Below, one piece after another: positions 16,488-24,995 of a stretch of DNA of 64,000 bases. Each line of letters starts with the position of its first letter. The first letter of the stretch is position 1. Origin of the DNA: Streptomyces collinus (lineage in GTDB: Bacteria; Actinomycetota; Actinomycetes; Streptomycetales; Streptomycetaceae); the NCBI RefSeq assembly GCF_031348265.1, contig NZ_CP133771.1, positions 2,046,001-2,110,000 on the forward strand, read 5' to 3'. The notes beneath the pieces were generated by a model. That model did not search any database. It was not told where the DNA came from and saw only the letters and a list, made by a program, of their open reading frames with translations. The position numbers and the translations under genes are program-made.

Positions 16488-17861
16488 ATGCGAACCCAGA
16501 GCCGACGACGGCCACCGCGAGCCCCGCTCGCCCTGGCCGCCGCAGGGACGCTGCTCGCCCCGCTGCTCTCCGGCTGCTGGGTCGGCGCGGGCGGGGCCGG
16601 TTCCGGCGGCGACGCCATCAACGTCCTGATGGTCAACAACCCGCAGATGGTCGAGTTGCAGAAGCTGACCCGCGCCCACTTCACCAAGGAGACGGGCATC
16701 AAGGTCAACTTCACCGTCCTGCCCGAGAACGACGTCCGCGACAAGATCAGCCAGGACTTCGCCAACCAGGCCGGCCAGTACGACGTGGCCACCCTGTCCA
16801 ACTACGAGATACCGATCTACGCCCGCAACGGCTGGCTGCGCCAGATGAACGGCTACGTCGCCAAGGACCCCGCCTACGACGAGCAGGACGTCCTGAAGCC
16901 GATGCGCCAGTCCCTCACCGCGGACGACGGCAAGCTCTACGGCCAACCCTTCTACGGCGAGTCGTCCTTCCTCATGTACCGCAAGGACGTGTTCGAGAAA
17001 AAGGGCCTCACCATGCCCGCGCACCCCACCTGGCGACAAGTGGCGGACCTCGCCGCGAAGGCGGACGGCTCCGAGCCCGGCATGAAGGGCATCTGCCTGC
17101 GCGGCCTGCCCGGCTGGGGCGAGGTGATGGCCCCGCTGACGACGGTCGTGAACACCTTCGGCGGCACCTGGTTCGACAAGGACTGGAAGGCCCGCCTCGA
17201 CTCCCCCGCCTTCAAAAAGGCGACGAAGTTCTATGTCGACCTCGTGCGTGAGCACGGCGAGTCCGGCGCCGCCCAGGCCGGCTTCGCCGAGTGCCTGAAC
17301 AACATGACCCAGGGCAAGGTCGCCATGTGGTACGACGCCACCTCCGCGGCCGGATCCCTGGAGGCGGCGAACTCCCCGGTGAAGGGCAAGGTGGGCTACG
17401 CCCCCGCGCCCGTCGAGAAGACCGAGTCCTCCGGCTGGCTCTACACCTGGGCCTGGGGCATCCAGAAGGCCTCCCGCAACCCGGACAACGCCTGGAAGTT
17501 CGTCTCCTGGGCGTCGGGCAAGGGCTACGAGGAGCTGGTCGGCGACCAGGTGGGCTGGTCGAACGTACCGGCCGGCAAGCGGGCCTCCACGTACGCCAAC
17601 GCCGACTACCGCAAGGAGGCCGGGGCCTTCCAGGAGATGACCAAGGAGGCCATCGAGAAGGCCCGGCCGAACGACCCCGGCGTACAGCCGCGGCCCGCGC
17701 CCGGCATCCAGTTCGTCGGCATCCCCGAGTTCACCGACCTCGGCACCAAGGTCTCCCAGGAGATCAGCGCGGCCATCGCCGGACGCCAGTCCGTCGAGTC
17801 GGCCCTGAAGAAGGCCCAGGCGCTCGCCGCGAAGATCTCCGAGGAGTACGAGGGACGATGA
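16488..17861 (+). CDS. Polyol/sugar ABC transporter substrate-binding lipoprotein
   Basis: A 457-residue extracellular binding protein. The N-terminus is a lipoprotein signal with lipobox LLSGC, Cys30, preceded by an Arg-rich n-region. SBP family 1 features follow: ATLSNYEIPIYARNGWL, LYGQPFYGESSFLMYRKDVFEKKG and VAMWYDATSAAGSLE. The start at 16488 follows CAGGAG at good spacing. It is the first gene of an overlapping unit with two permeases and a zinc dehydrogenase. That order (binding protein, permease, permease, alcohol dehydrogenase) resembles sorbitol/mannitol operons, so a polyol ligand is inferred. Confidence 0.9.
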   Translation: MRTQSRRRPPRAPLALAAAGTLLAPLLSGCWVGAGGAGSGGDAINVLMVNNPQMVELQKLTRAHFTKETGIKVNFTVLPENDVRDKISQDFANQAGQYDVATLSNYEIPIYARNGWLRQMNGYVAKDPAYDEQDVLKPMRQSLTADDGKLYGQPFYGESSFLMYRKDVFEKKGLTMPAHPTWRQVADLAAKADGSEPGMKGICLRGLPGWGEVMAPLTTVVNTFGGTWFDKDWKARLDSPAFKKATKFYVDLVREHGESGAAQAGFAECLNNMTQGKVAMWYDATSAAGSLEAANSPVKGKVGYAPAPVEKTESSGWLYTWAWGIQKASRNPDNAWKFVSWASGKGYEELVGDQVGWSNVPAGKRASTYANADYRKEAGAFQEMTKEAIEKARPNDPGVQPRPAPGIQFVGIPEFTDLGTKVSQEISAAIAGRQSVESALKKAQALAAKISEEYEGR

Positions 17862-18799
17862 CCGCCACGACAACGGCCCCCGCGGCCTCCCCCGAGATAC
17901 GCAACCCCGTCCGCCGGCCCTCCGCCCGGCTGCGCGCCTGGGCGACCCGGGCCCCGCTGCTGCCCGCCCTGATCTTCATGATCGTCGTCACCCAGCTGCC
18001 CTTCGTGGCCACGCTGGTGATCTCCTTCTTCGACTGGAACTCCCTCTATCCCGACGCCCGGCACTTCACCGGCCTCGACAACTACCAGGAGGTCCTCACC
18101 GACCCGGACCTGCGCCACTCGGTGGGGACGACCGTGCTTCTGACGGTGGCCGTGGTCCTGGCCAGCCTGGTGCTCGGACTGGTCCTCGCGCTGCTGCTGG
18201 ACCGGCGGTTCCGCGGCCGGGGCATCGTACGGACGCTGCTGATCGCACCGTTCCTGGTGGTGCCGGTCGCGGCGGCCCTGCTCTGGAAGCACGTGCTCTA
18301 CAACCCTGAATACGGCCTGTTCAATGGGCTGTTGCACTATGTGGGCGGGCCACAGCCCGACTGGATCTCCAGCACCCCGCTGCTCGCGGTCGAGGCGTCC
18401 CTCGTCTGGCAGTGGACACCGTTCATGATGCTGATCCTGCTGGCCGGACTGCAGAGCCGCGACCACGAGCAGATCGAGGCGGCCCGGGTCGACGGCGCGA
18501 GCGACTGGCAGATCTTCGTCCATCTGACGCTGCCGCACCTGCGCCGCTACCTCGAACTGGGCGCCCTGCTGGGCTCGATCTACATCGTCCAGAACTTCGA
18601 CGCGGTCTTCACGATCACGTCCGGGGGCCTCGGCACCGCCAACCTCCCCTACACCGTCTACCAGAGCTTCTACCAGGCCCACGAGAACGGCCTCGCCTCG
18701 GCCGCGGGCGTCCTGGTGGTCATCGGCTCGATCGTCATCGCGACCTTCGCCCTGCGCGTGGTGTCGTCCCTGTTCCGCGAGGAGGTGTCCCGCGCATGA
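17858..18799 (+). CDS. Polyol/sugar ABC transporter permease (MalF type)
   Basis: A 313-residue protein with six predicted membrane helices. The EAA loop reads QIEAARVDGASDWQIFVHLTLP, the contact for the shared ATPase. The start overlaps the binding-protein stop (ATGA). The first helix (LLPALIFMIVVTQLPFVATLVISFFDWN) follows a 30-residue cytoplasmic tail. No ATPase gene accompanies the set, consistent with use of a global ATPase such as MsiK. Confidence 0.92.
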   Translation: MTATTTAPAASPEIRNPVRRPSARLRAWATRAPLLPALIFMIVVTQLPFVATLVISFFDWNSLYPDARHFTGLDNYQEVLTDPDLRHSVGTTVLLTVAVVLASLVLGLVLALLLDRRFRGRGIVRTLLIAPFLVVPVAAALLWKHVLYNPEYGLFNGLLHYVGGPQPDWISSTPLLAVEASLVWQWTPFMMLILLAGLQSRDHEQIEAARVDGASDWQIFVHLTLPHLRRYLELGALLGSIYIVQNFDAVFTITSGGLGTANLPYTVYQSFYQAHENGLASAAGVLVVIGSIVIATFALRVVSSLFREEVSRA

Positions 18800-19647
18800 G
18801 CACGACCGCACCACACGCCCGCCGTGTCCGTGGCAAGGGGGCGGGCCTGGGCCTGCTGGCCTGGCTGCTCGGGATCGCGTTCTTCCTGCCCATCGCGTGG
18901 ATGGCGCTGACGTCCTTCCACTCGGAGACGGACGCGGCGACCAACCCGCCGTCCTTCGCGGCCGCGCTCACCCTGGACGGCTACCGCGAGTTCTTCGGCG
19001 CGGGCGGCGGCGCGAGCCCCTGGCCGGCCCTGATCAACTCCACGGTCGCGTCCGTGGCCTCGACCCTGCTGGTCCTGCTGCTGGCCTTCCCGGCGGCCTA
19101 CGCGTTGTCGATCAACCGCGTCCGCAAGTGGACGGACGTCCTGTTCTTCTTCCTCTCCACGAAGATGCTGCCGGCCGTGGCGGGCCTGCTCCCGATCTAC
19201 CTCTTCGCCAAGAACGCCGGGATGCTGGACAACATCTGGCTGCTGGTCATCCTCTACACCTCCATGAACCTGCCGATCGCGGTGTGGATGATGCAGTCCT
19301 TCCTCGCCGAGATCCCGGTCGCGGTGATCGAGGCCGCGAAGGTGGACGGAGCCAGGCTGCCCACGATCCTCGCGCGCGTGGTCGCCCCGATCTCCCTCCC
19401 CGGTATGGCCGCCACCGCCCTGATCTGCTTCATCTTCAGCTGGAACGAGCTGCTCTTCGCCCGGGTGCTCACGGGTGTGGTCGCCGAGACCGCCCCCGTC
19501 TTCCTGACCGGCTTCATCACCAGCCAGGGCCTGTTCCTGGCGAAGGTGTGCGCCGCGTCGCTCGTCATCTCCCTGCCGGTGCTCGCCGCGGGGTTCGCCG
19601 CCCAGGACAAGCTGGTCCAGGGCCTGTCGTTGGGAGCCGTGAAATGA
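18796..19647 (+). CDS. Polyol/sugar ABC transporter permease (MalG type)
   Basis: A 283-residue protein with six helices and the EAA loop VIEAAKVDGARLPTILARVVAP. KMLPAVAGLLPIYLFAKNAGMLDN matches the MalG-family segment seen in mannitol/sorbitol permeases, which supports the polyol assignment. It overlaps both neighbours by 4 bp (ATGA), so translation of the operon is coupled throughout. The C-terminus LVQGLSLGAVK is the usual MalG ending. Confidence 0.92.
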   Translation: MSTTAPHARRVRGKGAGLGLLAWLLGIAFFLPIAWMALTSFHSETDAATNPPSFAAALTLDGYREFFGAGGGASPWPALINSTVASVASTLLVLLLAFPAAYALSINRVRKWTDVLFFFLSTKMLPAVAGLLPIYLFAKNAGMLDNIWLLVILYTSMNLPIAVWMMQSFLAEIPVAVIEAAKVDGARLPTILARVVAPISLPGMAATALICFIFSWNELLFARVLTGVVAETAPVFLTGFITSQGLFLAKVCAASLVISLPVLAAGFAAQDKLVQGLSLGAVK

Positions 19648-20633
19648 AGGCCGCCGTCATCGAGTCCGTGGGCAAGGCCGTCGTCGCCGAGGTCCCCGAC
19701 CCGACGCCCGGCCCGCGCGAGGTCGTGGTCGAGGTCGCGGCCTGCGGCCTGTGCGGAACCGATCTCCACATCCTCCAGGGCGAGTTCGCCCCGAAGCTGC
19801 CGATCGTGCCCGGGCACGAGTTCGCGGGCGAGGTGGTCGGGGTCGGCACCCGCGTCACGGAGGTGGCGGTGGGCGACCGGGTCGCCGTCGACCCGTCCCT
19901 GTACTGCTACGAGTGCCGCTACTGCCGTACGGGCCACAACAACCTCTGCGAACGCTGGGCGGCGATCGGCGTGACGACGGCCGGAGGCGCGGCGCAGTAC
20001 GCCGTCGCCCCGGTGGCGAACTGCGTGAAGCTCCCGGACCACGTCCGCACCGAGGACGCGGCGCTCGTCGAGCCCCTCTCCTGCGCGGTACGCGGCTACG
20101 ACGTCCTCCAGTCCCGCCTCGGCGCGCACGTCCTGATCTACGGCTCCGGCACCATGGGCCTGATGATGCTGGAGCTGGCCAAGCGCACGGGCGCGGCGAG
20201 CGTGGACGTCGTCGACGTGAACCCGGCCCGCCTGGAGACGGCCCGCCGCCTCGGCGTCTCGGCGGCGGCGGCGGGCCCGGACGAACTGGACCGTCCGCAG
20301 GGCTGGGACCTGGTCGTGGACGCCACGGGCAACGCGGCGGCGATCCAGGACGGCCTGGACCGGGTGGCGAAAGCGGGCACGTTCCTGCAGTTCGGCGTGG
20401 CCGACTACGCGACGCGGGTGACGGTCGACCCGTACCGCATCTACAACCAGGAGATCACCATCACCGGCTCGATGGCGGTCCTGCACAGCTTCGAGCGGGC
20501 CGCGGAACTCTTCGCGAACGGCGTCCTCGACCCGGACGTCTTCATCAGCGACCGCATCCCGCTGGAGCGCTACCCCCAGGCGCTGGAGCAGTTCGCGGCG
20601 GGCGTCGGCCGCAAGATCGTCGTCGTGCCGTAG
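19644..20633 (+). CDS. Zinc-dependent alcohol (polyol) dehydrogenase
   Basis: A 329-residue medium-chain dehydrogenase. Catalytic zinc ligands are Cys37 (CGLCGTDLH) and His58-Glu59 (GHEFAG). The structural zinc lobe has four cysteines in CYECRYCRTGHNNLC, and the nucleotide fold carries GSGTMGLMMLELA followed by an acidic residue (VDVV), favouring NAD over NADP. Sorbitol or xylitol dehydrogenases and threonine dehydrogenase share this architecture. Last in the transporter operon, it should oxidise the imported polyol to a ketose. It overlaps the permease gene by 4 bp. Confidence 0.88.
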   Translation: MKAAVIESVGKAVVAEVPDPTPGPREVVVEVAACGLCGTDLHILQGEFAPKLPIVPGHEFAGEVVGVGTRVTEVAVGDRVAVDPSLYCYECRYCRTGHNNLCERWAAIGVTTAGGAAQYAVAPVANCVKLPDHVRTEDAALVEPLSCAVRGYDVLQSRLGAHVLIYGSGTMGLMMLELAKRTGAASVDVVDVNPARLETARRLGVSAAAAGPDELDRPQGWDLVVDATGNAAAIQDGLDRVAKAGTFLQFGVADYATRVTVDPYRIYNQEITITGSMAVLHSFERAAELFANGVLDPDVFISDRIPLERYPQALEQFAAGVGRKIVVVP

Positions 20634-20711
20634 GGCAGGGATCACCGGAGGCGGGGCGGGGGCAGGCGAAATTCGCTGGGGCGCCTGCTCCCCGCCTCGT
20701 ACTCTCACGGC

Positions 20712-20933
20712 ATGCCGAGACCTCATGGATTCACCTACGAGCAGCACGCGGGCGGCACCGTCCGCATCAGCCACCACGGCCGCCCCGCCACCACTCTGAA
20801 CGGCCCCCGCGCCACGCAGTTCCTCGCCGAGATCGAGGCCTCCGACCCCCAGCTCGTCATGGCCCGCTGGACCGGCAACTACAAGCGGGGCAACGAACGC
20901 ACCGCCCGCGACCACCCCCGCAATCGCCGCTGA
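20712..20933 (+). CDS. Small conserved protein of unknown function
   Basis: A 73-residue basic protein (MPRPHGFTYEQHAGGTVRISHHGRPATTLNGPRATQFLAEIEA...). It looks like a small conserved actinobacterial hypothetical: HHGRPATTLNG, a short helix FLAEIEASDPQ, and a WTGNYKRGNER tail. No signal peptide, metal motif or membrane helix is present. It stands alone between the dehydrogenase and TerD genes. The last 15 bases of the coding region plus the stop pattern are duplicated just downstream. Confidence 0.6.
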   Translation: MPRPHGFTYEQHAGGTVRISHHGRPATTLNGPRATQFLAEIEASDPQLVMARWTGNYKRGNERTARDHPRNRR

Positions 20934-20950
20934 AGCCCCCGCAATCGCCG
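20915..20950. repeat. 15-bp direct repeat over the 3' end of the small gene
   Basis: CCCCCGCAATCGCCG occurs at 20915-20929 inside the last codons and again at 20936-20950 after the stop. Each is followed by (C/G)TGA, giving a 21-base period. It looks like a small tandem duplication of the gene end. Confidence 0.6.
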
Positions 20951-21009
20951 GTGACCCGATTGGCGGCAAGGTAAGGGAACGGCAAAACCGCTTCGCTCGT
21001 TCACCCGGC

Positions 21010-22218
21010 ATGACAGCTATGACCCCCGGCTCGAACATCCCCCTGTCCGCCGCCCGCGTGACGGTGGACGTCGCCGCCCCGGTGCGGCTCGACGTATCGG
21101 GCCTGCTGCTCACCGCCGACGGCAAGGTGCGCTCCGACGACGACTTCATCTTCTACAACCAGCCGTCGGGCCCCGGCGTGACGTACCGCTCGGGCGGTGG
21201 CACCGCGCCCGACGCGATCGTGGTCGACACCACGGCCCTTCCCCCCGGCATCGAGAAGATCGTCGTCACGGCGAGCCCGGACGCCGCGGGCCAGACCTTC
21301 CGCGGCATCGAGCCGACGGCCACGATCCGCAGCGCGGACGACGACTCCGTCCTGGCCTCCTTCACACCCCCGCAGCTCGGCGACGAGACGGCCCTGGTCA
21401 TCGTGGAGGTATACCAGCGCAACGGGCAGTGGAAGGCCCGCGCCGTCGGCCAGGGATACGCCAACGGCCTGGCGGGCATCGCCACGGACTTCGGGGTCAC
21501 GGTGGAGGAACCGGCCGCCGCCCCTCCGCAGCCGGTGACCCCGCCGCCGGCCCCGGTGCAGCCGCCCACCCCGCCCGTCACCGCCCCCGCCGCGCCCCCG
21601 GCCGCCCCGGCCACGCCTCCGCCGCCCCCGCCCGGCGCCGGGAAGATCAACCTCGACAAGGGCCGCGTCAGCCTCCAGAAGAACCAGACGGTCTCCCTGA
21701 TGAAGGGCGGCCAGCCCCTGCTCTCCCAGGTCCGGATGGGTCTCGGCTGGGAGCCGGCCTACCGCGGCAAGGACATCGACCTGGACGCCTCGGTCATCGC
21801 CTACGGGCCGCAGCGCAACCACATCGACAGCTGCTACTTCGGCAAGCTCCAGATCGTCGGCGGCGCCATCCGGCACTCCGGCGACAACCTCACGGGTGAG
21901 GGCGGCGGGGACGACGAGACCATCATGGTCGACCTCGGCCGCCTCCCCCAGGAGGTCACGGGCCTGGTCTTCACGGTGAACTCCTTCTCCGGCCAGAAGT
22001 TCACCGAGGTCGCCAAGGCCTACTGCCGCCTCCTGGACGGCACGACCGGCGAGGAGCTGGTCCGCTTCGACCTCACCGGCGCCGAACCCCAGACCGGCGT
22101 CCTGATGGCCAAGCTGATCCGCCAGTTCTCCGGCGAGTGGGAGATGACGGCCATGGGCGACTTCGTGAAGTCCCGCACGGTGAGGGGCATGGTGAAGCCG
22201 GCGGCGCAGGCGCTCTGA
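21010..22218 (+). CDS. Tandem TerD-domain protein
   Basis: A 402-residue protein with two TerD-type domains, residues about 4-165 and 216-400, joined by a Pro/Ala linker at about 172-213. The first domain shows the family core SGLLLTADGKVRSDDDFIFYNQPSGPG. The second shows RMGLGWEPAYRGKDIDLDASVIAYG and acidic residues (DNLTGEGGGDDETIMVDL) that in TerD bind calcium. TerD proteins are linked to tellurite and stress responses and to membrane-associated complexes; Streptomyces carry many. ATG at 21019 is an alternative start. No other ter gene adjoins it. Confidence 0.88.
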   Translation: MTAMTPGSNIPLSAARVTVDVAAPVRLDVSGLLLTADGKVRSDDDFIFYNQPSGPGVTYRSGGGTAPDAIVVDTTALPPGIEKIVVTASPDAAGQTFRGIEPTATIRSADDDSVLASFTPPQLGDETALVIVEVYQRNGQWKARAVGQGYANGLAGIATDFGVTVEEPAAAPPQPVTPPPAPVQPPTPPVTAPAAPPAAPATPPPPPPGAGKINLDKGRVSLQKNQTVSLMKGGQPLLSQVRMGLGWEPAYRGKDIDLDASVIAYGPQRNHIDSCYFGKLQIVGGAIRHSGDNLTGEGGGDDETIMVDLGRLPQEVTGLVFTVNSFSGQKFTEVAKAYCRLLDGTTGEELVRFDLTGAEPQTGVLMAKLIRQFSGEWEMTAMGDFVKSRTVRGMVKPAAQAL

Positions 22219-22279
22219 GCGGCCACCGGACCGGCGTCCGGGGACGCCCCCTCACCCAGGGGGCGTCCGGCTCACCGCG

Positions 22280-22855
22280 TCAGCGGCGCTCCGCGCCCAG
22301 CCCCTCCATCAGCAGTGTCAGATACCGCCGGAGGTGCCGGTCCTCCCCGTCGGCCAGTTCCGACGCCGTCGCCATCCCGTGAGCCAGCCGCAGCACGTCG
22401 CTCGGCTCGACGTCCGCCCGCAGCGTGCCCTCCGCCTGCGCCGCCCGGACCAGCCGTCCGGCCGCGCCCTTCACCGAGTCGCCGCAGGCCGTGGCCACGG
22501 CCGTGCCGCTCCCGGTGACGGCCGGTCCCAGCAGGGTCTTCAGGCCGCGCATCCGGATCAGTCCGGCGCCGAGCTCGTACAGCCACTCTCCCAGCGCCTC
22601 ACCCGGCGGCAGTTCCTCCGCCAGCACACCGGCCCGGGCTGCGATCGCCTCGACACGCTCCAGATACGCGGCCTCCAGCAACGCCTGCCGGGTCGGGAAG
22701 TGCCGGTACAGCGTGCCGGAGCCGACCCCGGCACGCTTGGCGATGTCGTCCAGCGAGGCGCCCTCCCCGTGCTCGGCGAAGGCCTCCGCGGCGACCGTCA
22801 GCAACCGCTCGTGGTTGCGCCGGGCATCCGCCCGCATGGGCCTGACCTGCGCCAC
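22280..22855 (-). CDS. TetR family transcriptional regulator
   Basis: A 191-residue protein. The HTH reads ASLDDIAKRAGVGSGTLYRHFPTRQALLEA, the standard TetR DNA-binding region, preceded by RADARRNHERLLTVAAEAFAEHG. The C-terminal helical domain is of the SbtR-like type often seen in Streptomyces. GTG at 22855 is chosen because AGGAGAGG lies four bases upstream; the upstream GTG at 22870 overlaps that ribosome site. No obvious target gene flanks it. Confidence 0.86.
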   Translation of the reverse strand: MAQVRPMRADARRNHERLLTVAAEAFAEHGEGASLDDIAKRAGVGSGTLYRHFPTRQALLEAAYLERVEAIAARAGVLAEELPPGEALGEWLYELGAGLIRMRGLKTLLGPAVTGSGTAVATACGDSVKGAAGRLVRAAQAEGTLRADVEPSDVLRLAHGMATASELADGEDRHLRRYLTLLMEGLGAERR

Positions 22856-22923
22856 GCGACCTCTCCTCACGAACCGGGGACTTTCTCCGCACTCTACCGA
22901 GACGGCGCACCGGCACCCGGCCC

Positions 22924-23043
22924 CTACAACTTCATCGCCCCCGCCGCCAGGTCCCGCAGGAAGTGCCGCGCCCCGAACAGGAACACCACGATCAACGGGA
23001 TGACGCTCATCAGCGCTCCGGCCATCACCAGGGCGTAGTCCTC
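22924..23043 (-). pseudogene. C-terminal remnant of a MalG-type sugar ABC permease
   Basis: The last 40 or so codons, from VEDYALVMAGALMSVIPLIV to HFLRDLAAGAMKL and a stop, match the end of carbohydrate ABC permeases of the MalG type (last helix plus the x-AGAMK tail). Upstream the similarity stops abruptly and there is no start codon or EAA loop. It lies directly after an intact promoter and LacI-type operator and beside a lacI gene, so a regulated transport operon appears to have been deleted, leaving only this tail. Confidence 0.75.
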
Positions 23044-23077
23044 GACGGGCGGCTGTGGGTGGGGGATTCCGAGGGGT

Positions 23078-23091
23078 CGTGAACGTTCACG
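23078..23091. promoter_or_regulatory. Perfect 14-bp LacI-type operator
   Basis: CGTGAACGTTCACG is a perfect palindrome with the central CG typical of LacI-family sites. It lies 15 bases downstream of the -10 element at 23107-23112 and 90 bases after the lacI stop, where the operator of a LacI-controlled sugar operon is expected. Confidence 0.65.
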
Positions 23092-23106
23092 TGAGCGGTG
23101 CCGTCG

Positions 23107-23136
23107 AGTATCGGTGGGCTCGAAATCCGGTGTCAA
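23107..23136 (-). promoter_or_regulatory. Sigma-70-type promoter of the deleted sugar operon
   Basis: On the minus strand TTGACA (23136-23131) is followed after 18 bases by GATACT (23112-23107), close to the housekeeping consensus. It reads towards the operator at 23078-23091 and the permease remnant. Confidence 0.6.
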
Positions 23137-23180
23137 GGGAACGGCGCGGCCGATCTGCCTCAGGCCGGGCGACCGGAACG

Positions 23181-24206
23181 TCAGGCGGAGTCGCGCACCA
23201 CGAGTTCGGGTGTCACCCATGCGTCCGCGCCGCGCAACGGCTCCTCGCCCGCGCGCAGCCGGGCCACCTGCTCCACGGCAAGCCGTCCCAACTGCCGCTT
23301 GTCGATGTGCAGGGTGGTCAGGGCGGGTTCGACCAACTCGCCCAGCGAGAGACCGTCGAAGCCCAGCACGGCCAGGTCGCCCGGAACGCTCCGGCCACGC
23401 CGACGGGCGGTGCGCATCGCCCCGACGGCGATCAGGTCGTTGAAGCCGAAGACCGCTGTGACCTCGGGCCGCTGGGCCAGCAGCCGCTCCATGCCGGCCT
23501 CGCCACCGGCCACGCTGTGCTCCGGGCACACCACGACCCAGTCCTCGTCGACCGGCAGACCGAGCCGCCGCGCCTGCTCCACGAAGGCCCGCCGACGCGG
23601 GCCGGGACCGTGCACGCCGTCCAGCATGCCGATCCTGCGATGCCCGGCACGGAACAGATGGTCCATGCCCTGCTCGACACCGGACGCGGCGTCGATGCCC
23701 ACGGCCGCGAACCGGGTCTGCCGCGGACCACGCTCCAGCAGCACCAGCGGCACACCGCCGAGGTGCCGGGCGAGCACGTCGTCCGGATCCTTGAAGTAGC
23801 CGACGACCGCGTCAGCCTGGTGGGAGAGCACGTCGAGCGCCTCCCGCTCCCTGGCCTCGTCGATCCGGGAGTCCCACACCACGACCTGCCAGCCCCGCTG
23901 CTCGGCCGCCTCCAGCACTCCGGCGGCCACCTCGGGGAAGAACGGATTGCGCAGGTCCGGGATGACCAGACCGGCCGTCACCGCGCCCTTCTGGACGAGT
24001 CCGCGCGCGAACCGGCTCGGCCGGTAGTCCAGGAGCCGCGCCGCCTCCAGGACCCGCTCCTTGGTGCCGGGGTCGATCTCACCCTTGTCGTTGACCGCCC
24101 GCGAGACCGTCTGACGCGACACCCCGGCGAGCCGTGCGACGTCGTGGATCGTGGCCCTGCGCCGGGCACCGTCGGACCGCTCTGCACGCTGATTGTCCGT
24201 CCACAC
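23181..24206 (-). CDS. LacI family transcriptional regulator
   Basis: About 341 residues. The HTH and hinge (ATIHDVARLAGVSRQTVSRAVND, then EAARLLDYRPSRFARGL) are canonical, followed by a periplasmic-binding-like sugar domain with GLVIPDLRNPFFPEV and AVFGFNDLIAVGAM. The start is uncertain: GTG at 24206 could be leaderless, since a -10-like TACAGT ends 7 bases before it; GTG at 24215 and 24281 are alternatives. The target is probably the operator at 23078-23091, whose genes have been lost except for a permease tail. The protein itself looks intact, so it may still bind other sites. Confidence 0.87.
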   Translation of the reverse strand: MWTDNQRAERSDGARRRATIHDVARLAGVSRQTVSRAVNDKGEIDPGTKERVLEAARLLDYRPSRFARGLVQKGAVTAGLVIPDLRNPFFPEVAAGVLEAAEQRGWQVVVWDSRIDEAREREALDVLSHQADAVVGYFKDPDDVLARHLGGVPLVLLERGPRQTRFAAVGIDAASGVEQGMDHLFRAGHRRIGMLDGVHGPGPRRRAFVEQARRLGLPVDEDWVVVCPEHSVAGGEAGMERLLAQRPEVTAVFGFNDLIAVGAMRTARRRGRSVPGDLAVLGFDGLSLGELVEPALTTLHIDKRQLGRLAVEQVARLRAGEEPLRGADAWVTPELVVRDSA

Positions 24207-24498
24207 GTTTAGCACTGTATCCGCCCCCGAACCCTGCCCGGCAGGGGAAGCCGGACGGACGCCCTCCGCCACGGACGCCACCGCGCGCCCGCACTCGCGT
24301 ACGGCGAGAAGGGGCCGTGTCGGGGGGTGTCCGCCCGCAGCGGTTGGCGCGTCGACGGAGAGTCAGTCGGCGTGAGACCCCATCGCGCCGTTCCGAGGAC
24401 GGACACCCCGGCGCAGCCCCGCCCCACCCCCACCGCGAAGGCGAAACCAACGCGGCCGCAGCAGGCCGATCACCCCGGCACGGCACCCACCGGCTCCG

Positions 24499-24903
24499 TC
24501 AGTCGCCGAGTTCCGTGAACAGCGTCAGCTGAAGCGCCCCCGGCGCTTCGAGCCGCGAGTTCAGCGAATTCCAGGGTGTGCGTGTCGGCTCGGCCACGAC
24601 CTCGGCTCCCGCGGCGGCCAGTTTCGCCGTCGTGGCGACGGAGTCGTCCACCTGGAAGGCGACCCGGATGTGCCCGGCCACCCGCCGGCCCACTTCGACC
24701 TCGTCGATGAACGCGGCGTGGTTCGGGTCGGTCAGCTCCAGGGTGGCCCGCCCGGCGTCGAGGATCGTGACCCGCCCGTCCTCCGAGGCGAACGCGCCCT
24801 GCTCGGTCAGGCCGAGCACGTCCCGGTAGAAGTGCAGCGCGGCGTCGTAGTCCTCGGCGGTCACGACCAGGCGGAGTTCGCGGACGGCGGGCTGATCGGA
24901 CAT
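24499..24903 (-). CDS. VOC (glyoxalase/bleomycin-resistance) superfamily protein
   Basis: A 134-residue single-domain protein: ELRLVVTAEDYDAALHFYRDVLGL is the first beta-alpha-beta unit and GHIRVAFQVDD starts the second. The C-terminus LEAPGALQLTLFTELGD resembles the metal-site strand. Such proteins act as dimers with a metal in a paired fold; members include isomerases, dioxygenases and drug-binding proteins, so the substrate is unknown. GGAGGAG sits six bases before the ATG. It is a single-gene unit. Confidence 0.82.
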   Translation of the reverse strand: MSDQPAVRELRLVVTAEDYDAALHFYRDVLGLTEQGAFASEDGRVTILDAGRATLELTDPNHAAFIDEVEVGRRVAGHIRVAFQVDDSVATTAKLAAAGAEVVAEPTRTPWNSLNSRLEAPGALQLTLFTELGD

Positions 24904-24995
24904 GACGGCTCCTCCAGAACGTCGACTGACCGCCACAACCCGAGGGCCAGCCGGATGATTCCCCGACATTGACGCCCAGCCGCCCGCCCGGCCGA

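Noticed and set aside
24324..24409. Inverted repeat GGGGTGTCCG / CGGACACCCC around 66 bases
   Set aside because: No transposase remnant or target duplication; a 10-bp GC-rich match at this spacing can arise by chance.
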